Source: Antedon mediterranea
Lineage: Eukaryota > Echinodermata > Crinoidea > Comatulida > Antedonidae
Assembly: GCF_964355755.1 (NCBI RefSeq)
Contig: NC_092672.1
Span: 32,486,501 to 32,550,500 of the forward strand
Reading direction: 5' to 3'
Length of the DNA: 64,000 bases
Part shown: one piece after another, positions 48,701-60,700 of the stretch
How the letters are laid out: each line of letters starts with the position of its first letter
How positions within the stretch are numbered: the stretch's first letter is position 1
The notes under the pieces: model-generated
Told to the model about the DNA's origin: nothing
Database searches by the model: none
The model's input: only the letters and a program-made list of their open reading frames with translations
Program-made: the position numbers and the translations under genes

Positions 48701-51700
48701 TATATTTTTTTGTGTACATTTTATTTTTTAAAAGACTTGCTATTCTAAAAGCATTAAGGAAACTGTTCCGTAAACCTAAAAGCTAACAAATCTAAATCGT
48801 GTTTCTTCAAGAAGTGATTTTAAATTCTGTCTTTAACTTGGCAATAAACTTAAGAATTTCTTGATTACGTCAAGAAGCCTTCAATAATGAGTTTCAATCA
48901 CTAATTACAGGATGAGAAATAAACCCACACTTTAATACTTAAGTGATGATCCAACGCTTTAAATAGTTTTATTAGATCACAATTCTGTACCAGTTGGAAG
49001 TTGTTCAAAGATGTTATATAACTACCTAGAGAGTCAACTAGAAATGGCAATCAAATTAATAATTTCTTGGTCAAAGTTTGAAATTTGCATACAACGATAG
49101 CTTGCATTCATGGAGATGTAGATGGAGTCATATCATTTTGAGCTGTGATCACATTGGTGTTGACACTCTAGAATTATATAATCGCTTTGGAGTTGTTACA
49201 CACAAGAGGTCATAACATCATAATTAATCAGGTGGTTGATGATGTCCTCAAGGTCATTATTTATTCATCTACTGTTCATTTACCTTATTTATAATTTGTT
49301 TACATTTTTTTAGTACAAATTTAAAAGTTGACTATACTTACAGATGCTACAAAAACATCTCCAATTTCTCCCGTTTCGTCCCAGTGTTTGACACGACTAG
49401 AGAGGGCGATCTGAAACATCAGGTGGCATTGATAGATACCGCGTATTCTGTAAAATATTGTTCGTATCTTCTCTTTCTCCAATAATGGAGGGTCTTTTTC
49501 AAGGAGAGGTTTTTCATACGACTACAAAAAAAAATGAAACTATTATCACACTGTATTTATGACACAATTTGCAAAGCTTTGTTTACAAATGAAAATGGCT
49601 TAAATAAAAATCTAAAATGAAACCTTACAATAGATTGAAATGACACTTTACACAGATCCATTCCTTTGTTTTAACCATATGCACCACAACCATATTTTGC
49701 CATTGTAATTTATTCGCAAAAGTGTAGTGCACTCTGTAGTGAGTCTATAGACAGATGTATTTTGTAGAGCTTACTAATGTCAACCAGTAAATTCTTAGGC
49801 CAAGGCTAAAAGGAAATTCATAATATAATTCTCACCTGTATTAATCGCTGTAGTGACATCATATAAGACTTTTCACTGTCCATAATAGATTGCAATATAT
49901 GCCGACGGATCACTTGCCCCTGGGTGAGGCCGTCCGGTTGAGGGGGAAGGGTCGGAGGTGGGTGCTTAGATTGACATAGTTTGACATCGTAGATGTGTAT
50001 TTCCTCTGGGTCTGCCGAGGAAAAATTATAAGAATTTCATTAATTATTAACACTAATAAAACTTTATGTGTGTGCCCATTTGTAAGGGTGTGTGGCAAAG
50101 TGCGTTGGACGTTGGACTACTGATCGTAAGATCGTGGTTCGAATCCAACTCTGCCGCATTGCTTGTATCCTTTAGTCAAGATACTTTACTTACGTTTGCC
50201 TCTCTCCACCCAGGTGTATAAAATGGGTACCCGGTTTAGATCAAGACACAACTTTGCGCTGATTACTAGCTGCATTATGTTTCCATTTGTGTTTGATGCA
50301 AAATGACTGGGGTAATAATGTTCAGTGCTTAGAGGTTTCACAACATTAGGCGCTATATAAATCCAGGATATTATTATTATTATGGACACGATAATGTCAT
50401 ATCACTACCATATTTGGTATAACACTTTTTTTGTCAGACAAGTTTGATAGTGTAGACAGAGCTTTAGTTAAAAATGAGCTATTAATCCTACCTACAAAAA
50501 TTCTTTGAATAGCTCATAGGAAAGAATAACTAGATCTATAGGTTTGCTTGATTCAGACATTTTAATATCCGAGTTCTTAAATTAGCTTCCAGCTGCCTGA
50601 GTAAATATCTATCAACGTTATATATTGCAATTAATGTATGTTACTAATATTAGTGGATTTTTTTTGTAAGTTAAAAACTTATCTATAATTAAAATGTGAT
50701 CAATTAAAATTTCTATTGTATCAAGTCATGTTTCAATGCCAATTCTCTGTCTACACTATCAAACTTTATGTGACAAACAAAATTGTGATGTGCTCATATA
50801 TGGACACGATGATGTCAAATCACTACCATATTTGGGCATATCACTACCATATTTGGGCATATCACTACCATATTTTGCCACATCACACTTTTTTTTATCA
50901 AACTACAGTAGTTTGATAGTGTAGACAGAGCTTAAGAATTGAGAATGAACAGGTGAAGGAGGTTTTTAATAAAATCGTGGGAGATGCTGTCCGTATTTGA
51001 TGGTTTTATACTTCACCTTAGGCTGTGACATTCAGACGAGCACAGAAATAATTAACAGCTAAACCTTTGTTGATTTATCTAATGCACATTACGGTCTAAC
51101 AAGAACATTCCCTGCCAAGCAAACATGTGAGAGACAATGTCAAGTTAATGTAATGCATTGGGAAATCCCCTACAATTTTTGAAAATATGTTTTGTTTTTT
51201 TTGACAACATAAGCTTTATGAAATATCGAGAAATCTTGATTTTTGTTTACAATTTTCATTTCATCTTTCACATCTGACAAATGACAGCAAGTCACCTGCC
51301 AATTACAGGATGGATAAAGTATATCCGGCTTATAAGTACCATTTGAGGAAACAGTCATGTTTTACATTGTGGCACCAGGTCGAGATTCTTGACAATGTGA
51401 AATATATGTTTTAACTATATGGCCAACCCTTATTCAAAGGGCACCTCTATTAAGGGGACACTTTGTTAGGTGCCGTACAGTTCAAGATTCAAGAAATGTT
51501 ATTGGTCCACTTAAATGGAAATTAATTTTGCTTGGCATAATTAAGACAATAAAAGTATAAAGAAAAATATTGTACATCGAATTGCAAAAACTCTATAGGC
51601 CAATGTTAAAATACTTTTAATACTAGGCCTATGTTAAAATACTGTTAAAAACGCGGATTGCAAAAACGCCAAACGCCAATGTAAAATACTGTTAAAATGA

Positions 51701-54700
51701 TACAAATTCAAAACAAAAATTACAGTATAGAGTTTATCGTTGATTGTTTGAATTATACATATGATTGCTATTTACAAACAAAGGACTTCCTAGTTCTAGA
51801 TTGATTGGCTTTTTTACTGCAATTTAAAAATACACCACACTATACAAGAACTTGCTGCTTAATCATTAGCATAGAGATATTAGGCCTATCTCTATGATCT
51901 GAATAAACGAAACTCCAGTTTTCAATGTGATTAACACAATTCAATTGGAAATTACAGAAATGCGTGCATTTGATGACTACGCGTCCCAAGGGCCCGGCAA
52001 CATTTGTAGGTTACGTACGAAAAGGTGCCTTATACCATGACTACTGCTATACAACAGGAAGTCCATTTAGATATTCATGATGAAATAGATGAACTGGAAA
52101 TAACATTTAATAAATGTAATTTTGTTCCTGAAAAGCATTAATAGATTTTGCATAAAATGCCTGTGAATAGTGTGTAGTACAATCAAGGCAATCTGACAAC
52201 AGGACACTGAGCTCGTCTTGACAAGATAGGCACTCATAACAATCCTATGATTTTATCTCTGGCTGCAGCAAATACCAACAGTACTGAACTATGCACATGA
52301 CTCTCTGTGGCATGCGGTGCCTGTTAAAGAGAGTGGAGCTGATCGTGTCGCAGCCACAGGTGAACCCTTTGATCTTCGGAGCTCAGTATCATTAGTACTA
52401 TTGTTACATTGAAAAAAAAATATTCACCTACCTTAACCAGCTTTGAACAGAATAAAATAATGTTGATTTTTACACAAAAAACTTATTTTTTATTTTTATG
52501 AAAGTTTATATATATTTTTCATTAATTTTTATTAACCTTTTACTATTAGACAGATAGTGAAGAATATTGGTTAATTTATAGTATAGAAGAGTACATTTTC
52601 TCACCTTCTTCCAAATCTTCTTCTTTGGCTTCTGTCTTTGATGAGTATGAGTTCCGAACACCAAAAAACAGACTTCGAACTTTGTCTAAACTCCGCCTAC
52701 TTTTCACCTATAAAATTATATATTATTATTATAAAGTGTTCAAATGATTAGTATATTGGTATTATAATAGTGATTCAATTATAATACAGAATATTAATAT
52801 TTATATACTGTTATACAGTAGAACCTTCCTTGGGATACACCTATTAAGGGGACATTTTACTATGCGGAAGTTTCCTAGGGAAAATATTATTATACATAAT
52901 GGCTTATCACTATTCAGAGGACACCCCTATTATGGGGACACTTTATTTGATCCTGAAGGTGTCCCTTATAGGAGTTTTTCTACTGCATTTAATGCTCTGT
53001 CCAGACTATCTAATTAGTTTGACAAAAAAAAAGTATGATGTGCCCAAATATGGTATTGATATGCTTAAATATGGTAGTGATATGACATCATCATGTCCAT
53101 ATATGGGCACATTTTTTTATTATTTTATATAATTATATAATAGTATTAATTAATATATTTAATGTTTGTGGAAGAGGCTGATTATTAATATTATAGGGAT
53201 CATTCAATTGGCTGAACTAAAGCTTTCTCTACATTATCAAACTTTATGTGACAAAAAAATGTGATATGCCCATATATGGACATGATGTCATATCACTACC
53301 ATAGTTGGGCATATCACCACCATATTTGGGCATTTCACACTTGTTTTTGTCACATACAGTTTGACAGTGTAGACAGAGCTTAAAACAATAGGAACATTGT
53401 TAGTAAAAAAGAGAATAAGTTCAATATAGAGAATTGTTTATCTAGTAGTAAGTAGGTATAGTAAGTAAAACAGAAAATATAAGAAATACATGCAGTTTTA
53501 AAATAAAATGAATCAGTTGAAAAGTTGAAAGGCAAGCATCTACACACAAATAAACTGATAAAAAATGATATAAGCAAATATGACTAGATGATAAGTTGCA
53601 AAGATGTTTTACAAAACACAGGGTCAAGTCACAGATTGGACATCAACACCACCCACCCCTCCTCACTGTTATGCTTCCATAGAAACAATTTACATTTTCT
53701 TTTATCAACTTTTTCTTCATATTTCAATGTTAACTACACTTGCAATTATTAATCAAAATATTAAAATTGTATGAATTTTGCAGTTCATAATAATACATAA
53801 ACATCTTTCAAATTCTTTCTTCAACTTCGAATACAAGGTAATAAATTCTACATTAGATAACTGTACGCCTAATTTCTTAGAAGTGCGGTTACTATTAAAG
53901 AAAATAGCTCTAAGTCTTTATCGTACTTAATACAATCATCATATAAAGCACATTAATATACTTCTTTGTTTACCTTGTCATTCTTGGTACGTTTCTGATT
54001 ATATTTAAAAGCTTAAAAGCAACATACTATGTTTGCTTAGGTTTTGTAATTAATGAATGTTAGGGGAATTAAATTACTCGTGGGTAGAGATAGTTATTTA
54101 TAGAGGTCAGCCAGTATTATTCTCAACTTTCTTGTGAGAACAACCAAGGAAAAAGAACAATAAATGGCCAACCCCTATTCATGGGACATCCCTATAAATG
54201 GGACACCCCTATACATGGGACACCCTTATTCATGGGATACCCATATTCATGGGATACCCATATTCATGGGACATCCTTATAAATGGGACACCCCTATTCA
54301 TGGGATACCCATATTCATGGGATACCCATATTCATGGGACATCCCTATTTATGGGATATCCCATGAATATGGGATACCCCTATTTATGGAAAATCCATAT
54401 TCATGGGACATCCCTATTCATGGGTTACCCCTATTCATGGGATACCCTTATTCCTGAGACACCCCTATTTATGGGACATCCCTATTCATGGGACATCCTT
54501 ATTCATGGGGTAATTTCCTGTAAAATGATTAAGGATACATACTCCTGTCAACCCCTTCTAAGGGGACACAGTGTTGGTTCCAAGGGTATTACCTTAATAG
54601 AGGTATTGTAGTTTCATTTTATTCAAACATATTGCTAAATCCATATAAAAAAATAAACATATTTAAATATGCATGTATAAGGTCACTAAAATAATTTTTT

Positions 54701-57700
54701 TTATAAAATAAAAGTTCTAAAATCAAGAATAACAATTTAAGAAAGAAATTTTGAAAGAAATTGAATTTTGAAAATGTATCAGTTATTTGGTAAAAGTAGA
54801 AAGTAATGTATGTACTCTTATTACTCAACCTACATACAGGAATATGACAGTGATATATGGAGTGGCTATTGGCAATCTGCGTCCTCAATTTAAACAGCAT
54901 TAAAATTATGATACAACTATAACACAATTTAATTCCATTAACTTTACTAACTTGAGGTTTTCAATATATTTAAGCACTGCTAATACCTTACTTTCTGCTT
55001 TGCAACGTAATTTATTTTAGTCTTCCAATATAATTTATTTAACTCTACAATGACAAGTAATTTATTTCAATCTTTATCCCAATCCTCTACATAGGATTAG
55101 AACTTGTTAATGGGTTTAAAAAGCAACGTTTCATCCAATCTACTTCTTGTTGATTTCCAAGTTATTCAAGGCGTCGCACGCAAGGCCGTCTAAACGGCGC
55201 CACTCGCTAATCACTGATGTTGTACTTCGACGATTAAACAGATTTAGGTTCTCGCAAATATGTTTTTAATACTTCTAAAGTGGAAATCTAAAATAATAAC
55301 ATTTGTTAAATACTCACTACTAAATACTAAAAGAAACATTTTGATGCGATATCTACCAAAATTCTACAACCTTATGTAGGTAGCATACCATCCAACAATA
55401 CTAATCCAACAACAAAAATTGTTCACAAGGTTATAGTAAAAGAAACATTTTGATCTACCAAAATTCTACAACCTATAGATAGGTAGTGTACCATCTCACA
55501 ATACTAATTCAGCTGAAGAAATATTGACAAAGTCGGTAAAAGAAAGAGATACACACCAAACTTTTCCAGCCTAAGGTAGGTTGCGTACCATCTCTCAATA
55601 CTAATTTAGCTGAAGAAATATTGACAAAGTCGGTAAAAGAAAGAGATACACACCAAACTTTTCCAGCCTAAGGTAGGTTGCGTACCATCTCTCAATACTA
55701 ATTTAGCTGAAGAAATATTGACAAAGTCGGTAAAAGAAAGAGATACACACCAAACTTTTCCAGCCTAAGGTAGGTTGCGTACCATCTCTCAATACTAATT
55801 TAGCTGAAGAAATATTGACAAAGTCGGTAAAAGAAAGAGATACACACCAAACTTTTCCAGCCTAAGGTAGGTTGCGTACCATCTCTCAATACTAATTTAG
55901 CTGAAGAAATATTGACAAAGTCGGTAAAAGAAAGAGATACACACCAAACTTTTCCAGCCTAAGGTAGGTTGCATACCATCTCTCAATACTAATTTAGCTG
56001 AAGAAATATTGACAAAGTCGGTAAAAGAAAGAGATACACACCAAACTTTTCCAGCCTAAGGTAGGTTGCGTACCATTTCTCAATACTAATTTAGCTGAAG
56101 AAATATTGACAAAGTCGGTAAAAGAAAGAGATACACACCAAACTTTTCCAGCCTAAGGTAGGTTGCGTACCATCTCTCAATACTAATTTAGCTGAAGAAA
56201 TATTGACAAAGTCGGTAAAAGAAAGAGATACACACCAAACTTTTCCAGCCTAAGGTAGGTTGCGTACCATCTCTCAATACTAATTTAGCTGAAGAAATAT
56301 TGACAAAGTCGGTAAAAGAAAGAGATACACACCAATTTTTCCAGCCTAAGGTAGGTTGCGTACTATCTCTCAATACTAATTTAGCTGAAGAAATATTGAC
56401 AAAGTCGGTAAAAGAAAGAGATATACCCCAAACTTTTCCAGCCTAAGGTAGGTTGCGTACCATCTCACAATACTCTGAAAGAATGTTCACAAAGTCTGTA
56501 AAAGAAATATTATTTCTTTTAACGACTTTGACTTTGATGAGATATCGAACAAAATTCTACAACCTCAAGTATTGCAAACTACACTACCAATCGAACTGAA
56601 AGAATGTAGTATGATCTTGATAAAGACATCTACCAAACTTTCAAATTTGAGAAACAATCTCAAAATGCTAATAAAACTGAAACGCTTTCCCAATAATTTT
56701 CAAAAGTCATCTGACCAACTCCTAACATTTCGTTACATACCAATAGGTACCAAAAATCAGTGAACGTTACTAATTTACTAAGTTACTAATCACACTTAAA
56801 TAAATTAATAACTTAACACATTAAGTGAATTAATGATCTCGTAATTACCTTCAAACTATTGCCTAAGTGGATACAACATCCTGTAGAGTTGCGAGACATC
56901 CTTTCCACTCCCATATCTAATTCCTTACGTGAATCGCATACAAGTTTGAATGTTTCACCGTAAATGTTTCCAAGGAACGTTACTCAAACCCTGGCAACCT
57001 TCAGAAGTTTCCTCTTGACTAATGAAATTAAGTAACCAACTAATGGAATGATTCACGACTCTACACGTACAGTAATACAACAAAAACATCAAATTATAAG
57101 CAAGCTTATCCAGTTCATGTGACCGAACTTTAATGTTAAAGGATATTTCCGGAGTAAAATCATTTTGAAAACTTTTCTAGATTTAGTTTTAATGTTTAAA
57201 CAATAATTTAGAATGTGCATTACATAAACTTTGTTATTTTTATTAAGCATTAAACATTGAAATGTTGTCAAATATCAGTGAGTGGGTGAGAAGTGAGCTG
57301 GGGGATGCGGGTAATTGAACAAGCACATGTCACAGAGGACAATGACTTTTACAAAAATATCGAATAAAATGCAGGACTGAAACAGCAGATGTAAAAGGTT
57401 AAAAACTGGTAGCCAGGAAGCTGCGATAAATCATAACGTTATGGTCATGTGTTTACCGATAATTGTAAATGTACTTTTTCCACAAAAAAACTGCCGCGGC
57501 AATGATACATAATTGAATTTTTTGTAGTTTTCAGTTGATTTGAATTGTTCAAGTGCATAAGCTATAGTTTGTTTAGTTTCAGTTCAAAACATGCACGTGA
57601 ATTCAGCGCCCAAAATACTAAACGTAACCAAGATTCTTCTCCGGCTTAGTGTAAACATAGCTTAAACCTCAACCTGTATCTCTTCTCCTTGATTTAAGTA

Positions 57701-60700
57701 CAATCTTTAATTTCATTTTCCCATACATAGCTTGCCTCGTCAGACATTTTTTCCATTTATATTCTAGTTAATTAAAGTAAGTTTTTCAGCTATGAAATAC
57801 AAGGTAAAGTTGATGTACCGTACAATGTACAAAAAAACCCTAAATTAATAAATGGAGGTTTTCAGCTAGGTGGGGGAGAGAGGTTTTAATGTTTTTTGAT
57901 GGAATTTTTATGTTTTTTGATGGAATTTTTATTGCGTTATTATTTTTAACTGCGTTAGGTTCAGTTATTAGTATCTCTAGGAAATCCTTGGTGTCCGACC
58001 GAAATATATATTAATTATTCTATATAAAATAAATAATTTAAACATTCAAGGTTTTAAATAACTTAACCTTCGTGTAACCCAAGATTCACTAAAACCAAGC
58101 CAATCATTTATAATTACATTAACATAGTATAACAATGGCTTTGTTAGGTATGTTGGAATATACTATTAATAGATTATTAAATAAATGATAAATAAAAATA
58201 GGATACTTGCTTTTAACTTCAGGACACCAATGGTGTTGAGGGTTGTTGCAAAGAGTGTAATTAAAAGAGGCAAAGGTTTGATAGTAGAGGGGTGAATGGG
58301 TATGATTTTGTTGGTGTTAAGGTTTTAGGTTGCTAAAGCGTTGAATCGATTTCTACCTTTTGTTACTAATTATACTCTTTTACATGTGGTTAGGAAACGA
58401 AAAAAATTGACAAACCACAAAAAAGATTGTTTATACTTTGTAAATTCTGAAAGGCATGGGATTAGAAGTTATAAATGAAGGAGAAATAAAAATATACTTT
58501 TAATTTAACTAATCAATCAAGAGAACGATTAAACCATCAATCAGTTAATCATTAATTTAATTAAAATCGATATTTAGATTAGAAAAAGTTCTACAGCAAA
58601 TTCCTTATCAGTGACAGTTATGTGTAACTTTAAGTTTACACTCAGTCACATGCTAAAAGCTCCATTCAGTAGCTTAGAAATGTCAATTAACAGAAGGACA
58701 GCTACGCAAACACAGTCAGTGCCTATGGCATCCATTCCTTTTAGCTGGATATCTTTAACATGAATTAGGTAAAAGTTTAAATGGTAGATCCAGATAATAA
58801 TTGGGGGAGGGGACGGGAGCTTTAGGGCGGAAGAGGTGAAGGAACAGACATTATAGAGGTGAAAAAAGCTACACAAATAGGATAGGTGCATAGCATCCTT
58901 TTTTAGGAGGGTATCTTTTAAATTTAGGTTTATTTGTATGGTCATATAGTTACAAGTTTAAATGGTACATCCAGGAAATAACTGGAGGGGGATGGGTGAA
59001 AGAGAAAGATCTATGCAAACTACATCTGTGCACATACCATTCTTAGATAGATATGTTTTACATGAATTAGGTACAAGTTTAAATGGTAGATCCAGACAAT
59101 AATTGGAGAAGGAAGTAGATTATATTATAGAACCACCATTCTTGCACTTTTTAAAAACTAATTTTGAATTTAGGTGATCATTTTAGGTGTCATGAAGTAG
59201 GTGCAAGTTTAATTGGTGGCTCCAGGGAACAAAGGAAAATTCAAAATCCTATTCTTCATTTTTTTAATTAATATAAGAGAACATAAACAATGAATTTAAA
59301 TGGTTGCTTTACGAACGAAATAGTACTCTTCTTACAATTTTTGAAAATTATGCCTAAATGAGTGAATGTTTTAAACATTTTAAATTTCAGAATCGATCTT
59401 ACAAAACTTATGATTTATTATCTATCATTACCATTTCAAATAGCTATCATCATGCAATGATAATATCTCTAATGTCTATCTATATCAGATAGATGATCCA
59501 TGTAAATTAACATAATATTGCTATGTAGTATACGAAAACTCTGACTACACTACTTGACAAAAAAAGTGTGATGTGCCCAAATATGGCAGTGATATGCTTA
59601 AATATGGTAGTGATATGACATCACCATGTCCATATATGGTATGGTAGTGATATGACATCACCATGTCCATATCACATTTAAAGTTGGATAGTGTAGACAG
59701 AGCTTTAAAAAATATGACATCAGTGTTCTTCCAAAGCAGGTCTTGCCAGCAAGATTTGCTGGACTAAATTTTCTCCTACCGGTAGTAAAAATGATGTAAG
59801 AAAATAATACACAAAATAAACACTTTTCTATTAGTAGATAGTACTGAGTAATAGTGGGTTAGGCCTTGCCATTAAAAATCTATGACCAGGAAAAATTGAA
59901 GGCTATTGTGTCAATAGGATAGAAAAAGTACAATATTAGGTAGTACTTTTCTTTAAAAAAACCAGAATTGATTTCTCGGGAGAACATTATATAAATACAG
60001 GAATAAAGTACAGCAATACAAAAATAGAGAAGAAACAAATTTATAATCAAATTTAGAAAAAAACATATACATGCAGAGCATTAACAAACTAATTATTACA
60101 GTAGAACCCTTCGTATGGATACCCCTGCTCAAAATACTCCTCTGCTGAGGGGACACCCCTACTCAAGGGACTCCCCTGCTGAGGGGACACCCCTGCTGAG
60201 GGGACACCCCTACTCAAGGGACTCCCCTGCTGAGGGGACACCCCTTATTAAGGGGATACATTCATGTCAACAAACAAGGGCCATGTGTTGACACTACAGC
60301 AAATCTCTATTTAGGGGACACTCCTGTTTAAGGCCAATTTACACAGAAGAACGGTAACGGCCAGCAGAAAAACTGCATAGCTTATCCCACATAGAATCTG
60401 TATAGCTATCCTAAAGCATTTTTTTCAGAAATAACATAATTTATTTATATTATTTTGGTATTTTGGTTAAATTCCGCTTACCGTTCCCACACGTCTGTGC
60501 AGATTGGCCTTTAAGGAGACAACATTTTGAGTTACAAAGGGATTCTACTGTAGTACAAGTCTACTGGAGTATGCAATACAAATCTATTACTACTAAAGTT
60601 AGTATAACATTCAGAAAAGGTTATTAAAAAATTCAACACACATAAGATATTAAAGAAACATACGGTAATGTATTAGTATAACTTTGACTTACCCATTCTA

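Noticed and set aside
50085-50158. Possible tRNA gene
   Set aside because: Only the internal promoter boxes are tRNA-like. The sequence continues into a SINE body and tail, and no acceptor stem closes.
54164-54611. Periodic proteins of 97 and 137 residues on the + strand
   Set aside because: They are translations of a 17-bp minisatellite; the 17-residue period comes from 3 x 17 nt.
55500-56480. CRISPR-like array
   Set aside because: The 97-bp units are contiguous tandem repeats without unique spacers, in a eukaryotic intron.
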